Source: Brugia malayi
Taxonomy: Eukaryota > Nematoda > Chromadorea > Rhabditida > Onchocercidae
Assembly: GCF_000002995.4 (NCBI RefSeq)
Contig: NW_025062476.1
Span: forward strand, 920,501 to 984,500
DNA length: 64,000 nucleotides
Direction of reading: 5' to 3'
This document shows, in pieces, positions 40,201 through 50,784 of this stretch. Every line of letters begins with the position of its first letter. The first letter of the stretch is position 1. Made by a program: the position numbers and the translations under genes. A model generated the notes under the pieces. The model was given only the letters and a program-made list of their open reading frames with translations, did not search any database and was not told the origin of the DNA.

Positions 40201-42889
40201 AATAAATAAAACTAACAGAAATATATTTACTATTTATATTTTAAATCAACAATATGATTTAAAATAAATATGAAATCATTGTTATCAATCAATGACTAAC
40301 AATATCATTTAATGATAATTTTTATAATTTTAATAAATCTTCCTTTTTACTCGCTACGAACTCAAAAAAATTTCATAAGAAATTTCATAAGAAATATTGA
40401 TCTCTAAAAAAAAAAAAAAGATGAATCAGATTAGATTAAGAAATTAAAAGTTTTTAAATTCGGAATCATTCGATTAATGTTAACAAAAAAGTAAAAAAAA
40501 AAAGATTAAAAGTTTAATTTTAAGTGAATTTTTAAAAAATCTAATTTATAAGTAAAATTTAACTTTTCTATCAATTATTAACCAAATTTTTTGCCATTTG
40601 TAAATTGTCATTTTTAACAATGCGTCATTTCATTTCATTTCTGCGAATGAATTAGCTAAAGTGGAATGAAATTCATTCAGTTAAAATTAATAAATGGTTG
40701 CGCAAAGTGAAGGAGGCAGAGGAAGCGGAAATGAAAGCGGAAATGGAAGCGGAAGCGGAAGAGGAAGAGGAATGAAGTGTCGATTTGTTTGATGCATTCA
40801 AATTTGCTAAATAATTAATCAAATAGTTAACATAAAGGAAAAGAATTTGCATGACTCATCGTTATATGCAAATTACCCATTCTCTTCAATAAATTTTCAT
40901 CATTTCAAATAGTTAACTAAAATTGAAATAATTAAATTAAAAAAAAAGGAAGAGAAAAAGATATGAATGAAAAATCAATAAATAAATAAATAAATAAAAT
41001 AAGAAAAAAAAATTATGGAAAAAAAAAATTTTTTTTTATAAATTTTCAATTTTAAATTATAAAACAAATTTCTTTTTTTTTTCGTTTTGAAATTTAAAAT
41101 TAATTTTTTTTCAAAAGAAAAAGTAAAAAATAAACGAAAAAAATAATTAAAAAAATATATATATATATGCTTCGAAATTACTTTAAATATTTCATATTTA
41201 ATAAAAACAAGAAGCCTTTTTCTTTTTGATAAAATATATTTATTTGTTTGCTTGTTATTTTTTCGTTGCCTGTCATATTGTAACTTTAAAAATGATAAAA
41301 TTTGTTATGATATCATATCATAATTCATGTTATGATATCAATCAATAGATGATATAATCACTTATCAACAAAAATGTAATTTTCAGTGGTTAAAAAACAA
41401 AAAAAAAAAAAAGAAGGGCAAGAGAGAAAGAAAAAGAAAAAAAAAAAAAAATGAAATTAGTACTTTAAAAGTGGAACGAATTGAAAGAAAAACAACAATG
41501 AATCATCCAATGCTTTTTTTTTTTTTTAATTTTTTATTTTTCATTTTAATTTATAAAAATAATTGCATATATTTATTCATTCGTCTCATCTCATCAATTA
41601 CATCTATAATGGCTTCATATTTTCTATCAATAATATTTTTCAATTTCACAAAAGAATTTTCATACATTTAACATTTCATTAAATTATTCCAGAAAAAAAA
41701 TTCAAATTTTTATCAACTTATCAAAATTTCACTTTCTAATATATCAATATTTGGAAATTTTCCTCTTCCTAATTTATTATCATTGAATAAATTTCAATTT
41801 GCAATCTATTTATCACTGATAAATTATTTCTAACTATTAGCTTATCAACAGCAATAATTTCCACTTTATCATCATTGTTAAATATATATCAAAAACCTTA
41901 ATAAAAGAGTATTAATAGTATTATTTACATATCCTTAGTGATAAGTTGTCAGTGATTCCTTTCGTTGATTTTAGATAAAAATGTAATTATTAGTATCTCC
42001 GTTCTACTAATAAATAATTCAAATATGTATAATAATCTATAACAAACATAAATCTTTTTAATTGTATAAAATATTAATTAATAATCACATATAAAGGAAA
42101 AATTATCAATAAAATAATGAATCGATTAAAAGCAAATCGATTGGTAATTAATAACAATTTTTGAAAAATTAAAAATTTTATTAAATACATTTAAATATCT
42201 TTCATAAAATAACTAAAAGATTATTGATTTGATTTTAATAATAAAAAAAAATGAATGTATTTCTTTTTGTAAATTTATTTTATGCTAAATTATTTGAACT
42301 AAAATTTAAATTAACACAAAATATTTGGAAATAAATTTTAATTTAGTCAATAAATATTTTATTATCATTTCCATTCCATATAAAATATTGATTTCAAATA
42401 ATTTATTTATTGCATAAGGATTAATTATTACATTTACATCTTCCAAATAAAAAATTATTTTTTAAGAAATTTTTGCTGACCAATAATTATGCCATCTTTA
42501 TAACAAAATATAAAAAAAAAAAAAGAACTACGTTTACAGTAGTATTATTATTACATCTTCTGAAAAAATTATTATTATTATTATTACTACTACTATTGCT
42601 CTTATTAGTATTAATTATTATTAACTATTATCATTATCATTATTATTATTAATTATTGTCATTATTATTACCATTATTTTTATTAATTATTGTTAGTATT
42701 ATTATTATCAATAACTATTGCTAATTATTAATTATTATTATTTACTGTTGTTATTATTATCATTGTCAATAATTATTATATGAAATAATTTTAGGCAAAA
42801 AAAAAAAAGGAAAATAAAATAACCTTCCGGAATGGATCAACTTTTTGAAGAAGTTTAGCAAGTGTTGTCGCATCGATATCAGTTACCAT
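25084..42889 (-). CDS. vhp-1: Dual-specificity MAP kinase phosphatase, DUSP8/16 type
   Basis: Removes phosphates from the Thr-x-Tyr loop of JNK/p38-type MAP kinases; the worm orthologue VHP-1 restrains stress signalling. Nine exons (high to low) are 42824-42889, 38716-38826, 35011-35305, 27932-28143, 27683-27833, 27431-27554, 26759-26987, 26172-26420 and 25084-25911. They join in frame to 754 residues. The rhodanese/CH2 docking domain covers about residues 8-165 (IIVDCRPFIDYNLLHIRDA ... KVLVLRDGFNDFRNRFPDLC). The phosphatase domain covers about 205-355, with QILPFLYLGSQQDA, general acid Asp261 (RIPISDTYQ), active site HCLAGISR with Cys292 and Arg298, and RRPSISPNFNFMGQLLEYE. The tail is Ser-rich and low complexity, with a run of eight Gln. 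The three 5' introns are 3-7 kb, unlike all other introns in the window. The start ATG at 42889 gives MVTDIDATTLAKLLQK, aligning with DUSP8; a more upstream non-coding exon is possible. Confidence 0.94.
28155..28191. repeat. (AT)n microsatellite
   Basis: TATACATA grading into pure AT, followed by a short (AGT)n at about 28211-28231, inside the third intron of the phosphatase gene. Confidence 0.85.
29040..29113 (-). CDS. vhp-1: Candidate alternative first exon of the vhp-1-like gene
   Basis: A small exon in the 6.9 kb third intron. An acceptor TTTTTGCTAG precedes 29113. An ATG at 29100-29098 opens MHRPCTIRQLTPDEPSTSAS. A strong donor (T then GTAAGTATA) follows 29040. The coding part is 61 bases, leaving phase 1, the same phase left by exon 3. 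It can therefore splice to the exon at 28143 to give ...STSASYGFNDFRNRF. Joined to exon 3 instead, it would hit a stop after about 14 codons. So it fits as a 5' exon reached by spliced-leader trans-splicing or a separate promoter. The product would lack the rhodanese docking domain and keep the whole phosphatase domain. Expression is not shown by the sequence. Confidence 0.5.
29755..29993. repeat. (TTA)n-rich low-complexity block
   Basis: Interrupted TTA/TTTA repeats within the large phosphatase intron. Apparent Ile-rich open frames here are a consequence of the repeat. Confidence 0.9.
30327..30455. repeat. (CT)n pyrimidine tracts
   Basis: Two long CT-rich tracts in the large intron. A similar (CT)n lies at about 31913-31978. 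Confidence 0.9.
30799..30965. repeat. (ACA/ATA)n trinucleotide block
   Basis: Imperfect ACA, ATA and ACG trinucleotides over about 165 bp, with an imperfect internal duplication of a unit near ACAATGACAATAATAAC. Confidence 0.85.
31690..31766. repeat. (CATA)n microsatellite
   Basis: CATA/CACATA units lying 19 bp before the left arm of the perfect hairpin. Confidence 0.85.
31785..31856. repeat. Perfect 29-bp inverted repeat (hairpin) in intron
   Basis: Left arm 31785-31813 and right arm 31828-31856 are exact reverse complements, with a 14-nt loop (CTGTTGCAGTGCTA). Each arm contains TGACTCATCATCATC or its complement, so the stem also carries an AP-1-type TGACTCA site in each arm. The hairpin can form in RNA of either strand, including the phosphatase pre-mRNA. 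It is more GC-rich than its surroundings. It could be a small-RNA precursor or a mobile-element remnant; I do not recognise the sequence. Confidence 0.85.
32338..32396. repeat. (ATCA/ATCG)n microsatellite
   Basis: ATCAATCG and CGATCGAT units including a palindromic CGATCGATCGATCG core, in the large phosphatase intron. Confidence 0.8.
32810..32920. repeat. (TACA/CA)n microsatellite
   Basis: TACATACA, TGCACA and (CA)n units in the large phosphatase intron. Confidence 0.85.
33571..34250. repeat. 15-copy minisatellite, unit 43-48 bp
   Basis: Unit begins GATTAGAAATGATAATTG, continues TAAAATTATTTATCACTG and ends with a run of 8-12 A. Copies start at about 33571, 33615, 33660, 33708, 33755, 33800, 33844, 33889, 33937, 33982, 34027, 34072, 34116, 34161 and 34206. 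The non-A part is essentially identical in every copy; only the A-run length varies. It lies in the third intron of the phosphatase gene. Confidence 0.97.
35440..36140. repeat. About five tandem copies of a 140-bp AT-rich unit
   Basis: Each copy contains TATTATATTTTTTAATGAAA, AATTCCTAATTTTAAATTTAA and GAGAAATAAATAAAGAAAG. The middle three copies are nearly identical and the outer two diverged. It is in the second intron of the phosphatase gene, just upstream of exon 3. Confidence 0.9.
37565..37675. repeat. (GATGAT/GGTGAT)n block
   Basis: GAT and GGT trinucleotides. A second similar block of GAT/AAT units covers about 37935-38222. Asp/Met-rich open frames over these are repeat artefacts. Confidence 0.9.
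39170..39420. repeat. Two tandem copies of a roughly 120-bp AT-rich unit
   Basis: Each copy holds TTATTATTATTAATTA, GATTATGAATATTAATAGC and TCATTAAAAAATATTAATAAAG. The copies begin near 39177 and 39298. They lie in the first intron of the phosphatase gene. Confidence 0.8.
40715..40775. repeat. (GGAAGC/GGAAAT)n purine repeat
   Basis: GAGGCAGAGGAAGCGG-type hexamer repeats, a purine-rich island in an otherwise AT-rich intron. Confidence 0.8.
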
Positions 42890-44260
42890 TATTGATAAAA
42901 TTGTCATAATTTGATTCAAATAGCAATAATAGTAATAGTATAATTAATAATGCTTACAAAAGTATTATTAATATCTATCGCTGTAAATAATTTTCATATG
43001 TAATAATAATAATAATAATAATAATAACTTAATAAATAAAAAAAAAAAATTATTATTTTCTTCCATTTTTTTTGATTTTTTTTTTATCATTCAAATATTA
43101 CTGTAATCAACAATATTCAATTGATTCATTAAAATTTATTTAATTACGTAATGCATAAACAAACAATAATGATTCGTGAATAAAACGTAATATTCTTAAT
43201 TTTAAAATAAATTTCGTTCAAAAAATTTCGTCAAAACAAAAGCATTTTGTATAAGTTACATAGATTTAACACAATTATCAAATATATTTGAAATCAAAAA
43301 ACGAACAAAAAGAAAGTTAATGAATTAAGAAAGGATAAAATTAATATATAACATTTTTGTGTGACATATAATTATCATCGATTAATTTTTTAACAATTTT
43401 ATTTCAATGATTAGCGAAAATAAATTGAAAAAAAAAAGGAAAGGAAAAAATAAAATGCAAATTATTCTATTACTATTCTATTAGTTTAAATAAATAAATA
43501 AACAAACAAACAAACAAAAGGAAAATGAAAATAATTTTCCTACAATCCTAATAATACTAAATAAAATCAAAGTTTCATAAAATTTGATATAAATTCCACC
43601 TGAAAATCAATTTAAGACCATTTCAATGCAAAAAAAAAAAAATTTTAGGATTGAAATATTTCACAATAATTCGTCACATCCTTTTTTGAAATTTTGTTTA
43701 TTGTAGGCAATAAATTTATAAGCAATAGAATTAAACAAACATTACAAAATTAAAAGTTATAAAAATTAAAATTATTTTTTAAATTTCAATAAATAATCAA
43801 AACCAACAAATAAAATGAAATGATAAAAATAGCTAAATATCATTTCAACATTTAAAATCTTTCAAAAAAAAAATTATAAATCTATAAACTTTTTATTGTT
43901 AAATTATTTTTATTGATTTTATCATAAAATTTATTTAAATATTATTAAAATGAAATAATTTAACTGCTATTTGCATACAATATTGTGAAATTATTTTATT
44001 ATTACTATTTCTGATATTACTAAAATGGTTTCAATTCAAATTACTCCATCCATTTCATTAATGAAAATAACATTACAATCAGACATATATGTGAAATTAT
44101 TCGTTATCAATTATTTATCAGTGATAATAATTATCACTGATAATTATTATCGCTGCGTAAATGATAAAAAGAAGAAAAAACGAATGAATGGAAAGGATGC
44201 AATGGAATATTTCACAATAATTCGTCACATCCTTTTTATAAATTTTCTGGCAAAATTATA
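42890..44260. other. AT-rich region upstream of the vhp-1-like start
   Basis: No gene seen. It must include or adjoin the promoter for the long phosphatase isoform. A 29-bp palindrome, TTATCAGTGATAAT plus its complement around base 44129, lies at 44115-44143. No TATA box or spliced-leader acceptor close to the ATG was identified. Confidence 0.5.
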
Positions 44261-44264
44261 AATA

Positions 44265-44790
44265 TTCATGTGTATGTATGTATGTATGCATGTGATATAC
44301 ATGTGCATGTATGTGTGTATGTATGCATGTGGTATACATATGTATGTGTATGTGTGTATGTGCATTTATGCGTGTATGATGCATGTATGTGTGTATGTAC
44401 ACATGTGACATACATGTGTATGTGTGTATGTATGTGCGTGGTATACATGTGTATGTATGTGCGTGGTATACATGTGTATTTGTGTGTGTATGTGCATGCA
44501 TGTATGTATGCATGTGGTATACATATGTATGTGTATGTGCATGCATGTATGTATGCATGTGGTATACATATGTATGTGTATATGTGTATGTGAATTTATG
44601 CGTGTATGATGCATGTATGTGTGTATGTATGTGTGTGGTATACATGTGTATTTGTGTGTGTATGTGCATGCATGTATGTATGCATGTGGTATACATATGT
44701 ATGTGTATATGTGCATGTATGCACGCATGCGTATGGTATACATTGTATGTGTTTGTATGTGTGTATGTATGCATGCATGCATGCATACAT
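44265..44790. repeat. (GTAT/GTGT)n complex microsatellite
   Basis: About 525 bp of TATG/TGTG/CATG units with higher-order copies of CATGTGGTATACATATGTAT. It produces long open frames on both strands (Tyr/Val/Cys/Met and His/Thr/Tyr rich), which are artefacts. Confidence 0.97.
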
Positions 44791-45009
44791 GAAGCGCAGT
44801 TAAATTTTCAGTTATTCGTTATTGATTTTACTTTTTGAAGTGATAATTTGAATTATTGTGTAAAATTGATTTATTGATAGAATGAAAATGTCATAAACTA
44901 TTGCTATCATTTAAATAATTAATGGAAATAAATTAAAATGTTATAGTTGTTTTGATAATTTATTAAGTTCGTTCTTAGGAAAAGTAATATACATTGTAAA
45001 ATATATCGC

Positions 45010-45255
45010 TGATGATAATGGCAGTGATAATGATAATCATTAATGATAATAAATAAATCGAGTATAGGTAAATGATAGTATTAAGTATAGGTAAATGATA
45101 TGATAATAAATAAATCGAGTATAGGTAAATGATAGTATTAATTAAGCGTAGAATTATTTATTTCATACGTAGGAAAGAAGAGAAAACAGGAATGAATCAT
45201 AATTTTATGGTAAATACTGCATAAATCGAGTATAGGTAAATGATAGTAATCAAAG
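45010..45255. repeat. Degenerate short tandem repeats of GTATAGGTAAATGATAG
   Basis: At least four copies of ATCGAGTATAGGTAAATGAT-type units interspersed with GATAAT runs. Confidence 0.75.
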
Positions 45256-45299
45256 AAGATAATGATAATCATTAAAGATTCAGCTATATACATAAAGTA

Positions 45300-45303
45300 T
45301 GGC

Positions 45304-45340
<37 letters not shown>

Positions 45341-45623
45341 GTAGTAGTAGTGAGTAATAATAATAGTAAGTGGTAGTAATAATAGTAATAGTAATAGGTA
45401 ATAATGATAATAATAGTAATAATAATGGTAATAACAATGATAATAATGGCAGATAATAGTAATAGGTGATAGTAATAGGTAATGATAATAGTATTAATAG
45501 TGGTAATAATGATGATAATAATGATAAATATTGACAAATAAATATTATGAAATATTATGTCAACAAATAAATAAGTAATAGTAATGGGTTAACAATAACA
45601 ATAACAATAACAATAACAATAAC

Positions 45624-45681
<58 letters not shown>

Positions 45682-45682
45682 C
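45300..45682. repeat. (AAT)n, (AGT)n and (AACAAT)n microsatellites
   Basis: Three adjoining simple-repeat blocks: AAT/AGT mixed units, then AACAAT hexamers from about 45592, then pure AAT to 45679. Confidence 0.9.
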
Positions 45683-47740
45683 TTTATCAAAGAATAATTT
45701 ATTATGAAAAAAAAAAGTCAAATAATTTATTCATTTCTACTTTTTTCTTTATGTTTTTTATTTTTTATTCCTTTCCTAGAAATAAATAATATGCATGAAT
45801 TTTTTGTTTTTCATTTAAAAAAATTCATCGATTATAAAAAAAAAAAAAGTAAAGGAAAGAGAGAGAGAGAGAGAGAGAGAGAAAACAGACGGAAAAGAGA
45901 AAAAAGAAATGGACAATTGTCAACAAATAATTCAATCATATCTTGGATGAGATATATTTGACAAACATAAAATCAAAAAAAAAAAATTTCATAAATTCAT
46001 TTAAACAGATGACAGATTGATTCATTCATCTGTGAACTTTAATTACAATGAATGATAAATCAATAATTTGTATTAAATTCAAATAAAATAATAATAATAA
46101 TATATTTATTGATCATTTCAAAAAGAGTTATCTGTTTTCAATGTCTCTTCCTGTCATCTATTTTGTTTACCCAATCAAAAAATTTTTTTATTTTCCATTT
46201 TATTTTATCACATATAATAATAACATGAAAATTTTGATAAATAGAAATTTCATAACAATAATAATAATAATAATTTATTGAATAAAATTTATGAAAAATT
46301 AACCATTGTTTTCATATTATTCATCCCTTTTCATTGCTATCTGATTTCAAATAATATTTATGGAAATGATAAAATGTAAACAAAAGCTTTCAATATTTGA
46401 CTAACTTTCAAAATGATTTAACAAAAATTAAAAGAAATAAAAAAAACGGAAGAAAGAGACAATAAATTAATAAAACAATTTTAATTTTAATTTATTACTT
46501 TTAATTATTTCATGAATTAAAAGAATTAATAACTATGTCAAATATTGTATAAAAATAATTTCTTTTTTTTTTTTTTGCTTAATTATTTTCTTCCTAATTT
46601 ACAATAATTAAAATATATTTTAAAAATATGAATTAGCATAAAATTATTTGTACAATAAATAAAATATTTTATTAAGCGAAAATATAAATATTAGAAAGTT
46701 TAAAAATATTTTAAAAAATTTAAAAAACAACTTTTTAATTGTTCATTTACAATTTTTTTTTTTTGTAAACAAATAATTAATTTAGCTTTTGCTGGTGCTT
46801 TTAGAATAATAATTTTAAAATATCTTTTGGAAAAAATTCATAATTTTGAATTTAAAATATTAAATATTCCGTAACATTTGCATTCTTTCATTTCGATATT
46901 ATCATAATTAGATGAATTATTATTGCAATAGATTTTCCGGATTATAGCCGAAATATCACAAAACACAAAAATATTTACTTCGTAACGAGTAAACAGAATA
47001 ATGTAGAGAGAGAGGGGGAGAGAGAGAGAGGGAGGAAGAGGAAGAAAGAAAAAAAGAAGAAAATGCAGATAAGTCGTAAAAATCGGAAATGCATCAATTG
47101 TACAAAGAGGAAATCCGGCTAACAGTTAAATTTTGAAGAAATTAATTAAAGAACATTTACCCAATCAATCCATTATTTTCCGGAATTGGATATCATTGAT
47201 GAATGAATTATATTAATTAAATTTAGAAAACAATATATATATTATATATAATCTTAATTAAATGATCAAATTTTATCGATGAAGAAGCAATTTCAGGAAA
47301 TGATAAAATCAGGAAATGATTACATACATACAATCGGTTCTAATAATCATGAATTATTTCATGAATTAGTTATGAATCAGTAAGACTGATAAGTAATGAA
47401 TTAATTAAGGATCAGTAAGATTGATAAGTAACTGATAAAGTTTTTACTTATTATAAGTAAAGTAAAGTAAAGTAAAGTAAATTGCTTATTTATTTATTCA
47501 ATATTATTTTTATGAAAAAAATTATTCCTAATCAATCAATAAACTTCCACATCCTTTTCAAATAAAACAAATAAAAATAACATTTTACTAAGAAAAAAAT
47601 TTCCAATATTTCAAAATATTAATTTCAAAAAAAAAAAATCTTTTTTTTTTTGAAATAAAGAAATGAAAAAAATGCTTATTCATGACGTAAAACTAATAGA
47701 CGTAAATAATAGACGGAAATCACTTCACGTTAATATATAT
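45683..47740. other. AT-rich non-coding stretch
   Basis: Short (GA)n tracts near 45860 and 47005 and (AAGTA)n near 47453. No coding sequence, RNA gene or mobile element was recognised. Confidence 0.6.
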
Positions 47741-47744
47741 CATT

Positions 47745-48222
47745 CATAGTTATCAGTAATATCAGTTATCAGCGATATCAGTTATCAGTAATATCAGTTA
47801 TCAGTAATATCAGTTATCAGTAATATCGGTTATCAGTAATATCAATTATCAGTAATATCAGTTATCAGTAATATCGGTTATCAGTAATATCAGTTACCAG
47901 CAATATCAGTTATCAGCGATATCAGTTATCAGTAATATCGGTTATCAGTAATATGAGTTATCAGTAATATCAGTTATCAGTAATATCGGTTATCGGTAAT
48001 ATGAGTTATCAGTAATATCAGTTATCAGTAATATCGGTTATCAGCAATATCAGTTATCAGTAATATCAGTTATCAGCGATATCGGTTATCAGTAATATCA
48101 GTTATCAGTAATATCAGTTATCAGTAATATCGGTTATCAGCGATATCAGTTATCAGTAACATCAGTTATCAGCAATATCAGTTATCAGCAATATCAGTTA
48201 TCAGTAATATCAGTTATCAGAT
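47745..48222. repeat. 16-bp satellite, about 30 units, rich in TTATCAGT
   Basis: Unit TATCAGTAATATCAGT with point variants (AGCGATAT, AATATCGG, AATATGAG). By eye about 20 units carry exact TTATCAGT, whose complement ACTGATAA is the core bound by worm gut GATA factors. It lies about 5 kb upstream of the phosphatase ATG. No coding potential. Confidence 0.95.
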
Positions 48223-48364
48223 CAATGATATTAATTCATCCAATTTCACAATTATTAATTCTCAAAAATTTTTTTTCTTTTTCCTTCCTTTTTTCCACCA
48301 ATAAATAAAAAAAATTTTTTTGGTATTGTTTGCAGCGTACGTTGCAATTATTTTCAAAAATTTC

Positions 48365-48720
48365 AACATTGATATGAGGGAGAGAGAGAGAGAGGGAGGG
48401 AGAAAGAGAAAGAGAAAAAAAAGTCTCCTCCTTCTTGCATAACTAATAAATGTAATATAATGTAAATATTTCGAAATGATAACGATATATTCTTTTTTAA
48501 TATATTCAAAGAGAGAGAGAGAGAGGAAGGGTGAGAGAAAAAAACAGAGAGAAAGAGAGGAAGGGAAGAGAAAGGAAGAGTGTAAACATTTCGAAATTAT
48601 AACAATTATATTCTTATTTAATATATGAAAGAAAGAGAGAGAAAAAACGGAGGGAGAGAGGAGGAAAGGGGAGAAACAGAGAGATAGAGAGGGTAAGAGA
48701 AAAGAGAGAGAGAGACGAGG
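48365..48720. repeat. GA-rich tracts embedded in a roughly 110-bp tandem unit
   Basis: Three GA tracts, two of which alternate with near-identical TATTTCGAAATGATAAC / ATATTCTTTTTTAATATATT segments. The Ser/Leu-rich frame on the minus strand is a by-product. Confidence 0.8.
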
Positions 48721-50010
48721 TTCTCTCTGCGAACTAACATTGTCTGCTTGAAACTCATTTAGCATTAGCCCGCGCATCCGGCATTCATACCATTTTATTA
48801 TGGTCTTTGCTCTCTTTTCTAAACTGGTTACTCTTTCCCTGTAATGAAATTGAGAAATGATGCTAACCGGATAACCGGATTCATTCCGGTAAAATGAAGT
48901 TAATTAACGGAATGATTCATTGTAGGTAATATGGTAAATTGAACTGTTACTGAAATATTTGTAATTGAATTAACAAATATTTCCAATTTATTTAGTTATT
49001 TTACTCATTTAATAAATTCGGAAATACTCAATAATACAAAATTGCTTGGAAATTGAATAATAATAGCATTTAACTAAATAATTTTAGCATTAATTTTAGC
49101 TTTTAAAATATTTAAGTTTACCTGACTTTATGAATTTACCTGATATCCTATCACTTTATCAATATCATTTGAATTATTGATTATTAAAAAAAAAAAAAAA
49201 TATGAAATATGCTAATTAAAATGACAAAAAATATATTTGAATTTTTGAATTTGCATGGATGAATCATTCATATAAATTTAATTAGCAATAAATAAAACAA
49301 TAATTTCACGTTTACGATACGTTTAAAATACAATTTTAATTTTATTCCACGCGTTACGTCATTTAATGTATGCCAAAGTTTTAATGTATGCCAAAGATAA
49401 ACATAATTACATTTTATTTTGTTTAAATATTTATCACATTTACCAGAATAATAGTAAATTTTATTCAAAAAATAAATAACAAAAAAAAATTATTTATTTA
49501 TGTTTAATTATGGAAAAAAAACACGTATACTTTCACGTATACTACGTTTTTCTGGTAAATATATGAAAAGAATTTCAAAATTTCGACATAATCGATTAAA
49601 TACTTTCTGTGAATTTTTTTTCTTTTTTTAATAAATACAAAATGATTTCTAAAAAGTTATTGCATCTTATATTATTTTTAAATAGAAAAAAATTAGAAAA
49701 TAGAAAAAATTTTAAAAAAAAAAAGAATAAAAGAATCTCGAATTAGAAAAAATTTTGTTTAATAATAATAATATATGCTTGTCATTTTTCATAGTTTTTG
49801 GCTTCATTTTCATGACCCTTCTTGGCTTTTTTATTTCTTTCCTTTCTTTCTTTCTTTCTTAAACTAAGTGCAATTTTGAAATTTTCATTTAAAGTCTTTT
49901 TTTTTTTAAACCGATAATTTCGTAACAAAGATATATATTTCAGTTTATAAAGATCATTCTTGATTCTTTTTGATTTCTTTCTTCCTTTCGATTTGTTGGA
50001 TTTCTTTGAT
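48721..50010. other. AT-rich non-coding stretch
   Basis: No gene-like signal seen. It contains A/T runs and a (CTTT)n tract near 49838-49858. Confidence 0.6.
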
Positions 50011-50012
50011 TT

Positions 50013-50784
50013 GTCAAATGATCATCTATCGACTGATAGTTTTGCAGATACTTCTCGAATGATCATCTATCGATTGATAGTTTTGCAGATACTTCTCGAA
50101 TGATCATCTATCGATTGATAGTTTTGCAGATACCGCTCGAATGATCATCTATCGATTGATAATTTTGCAGATACCTCTCGAATGATCATCTATCGATTGA
50201 TAGTTTTGCAGATACCGCTCGAATGATCATCTATCGATTGATAGTTTTGCAGATACCTCTCGAATGATCATCTATCGATTGATAGTTTTGCAGATACTTC
50301 TCGAATGATCATCTATCGATTGATAGTTTTGCAGATACCGCTCGAATGATCATCTATCGATTGATAGTTTGCAGATACCTCTCGAATGATCATCTATCGA
50401 TTGATAGTTTTGCAGATACTTCTCGAATGATCATCTATCGATTGATAGTTTTGCAGATACTTCTCGAATGATCATCTATCGATTGATAGTTTTGCAGATA
50501 CCGCTCGAATGATCATCTATCGATTGATAGTTTTGCAGATACCTCTCGAATGATCATCTATCGATTGATAGTTTTGCAGATACCGCTCGAATGATCATCT
50601 ATCGATTGATAGTTTTGCAGATACCGCTCGAATGATCATCTATCGATTGATAGTTTTGCAGATACTTCTCGAATGATCATCTATCGATTGATAGTTTTGC
50701 AGATACTTCTCGAATGATCATCTATCGATTGATAGTTTTGCAGATACTTCTCGAATGATCATCTATCGATTGATAGTTTTGCAG
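50013..50784. repeat. 41-bp tandem array, about 18-19 units, with dyad
   Basis: Unit GAATGATCATCTATCGATTG followed by ATAGTTTTGCAGATACCTCTC. The CTATCGATTGATAG part is an inverted repeat (CTATC/GATAG). Units alternate at one variable site (CTTCTC, CCGCTC or CCTCTC after GATA); one unit has a single-base deletion near 50370. There are no unique spacers, so it is not a CRISPR array. Confidence 0.97.

Noticed and set aside
44256..44838. Several long open frames on both strands (up to 176 codons)
   Set aside because: They are translations of a TG/TATG microsatellite in several frames at once, with no start context, splice structure or family similarity.
48262..48777. 171-codon minus-strand frame rich in Ser/Leu
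   Set aside because: It is driven by CT/GA tracts and a tandem duplication, with no domain or splice context.
50013..50784. Regular repeats reminiscent of a CRISPR array
   Set aside because: The 41-bp units are contiguous with no unique spacers, and the DNA is eukaryotic.
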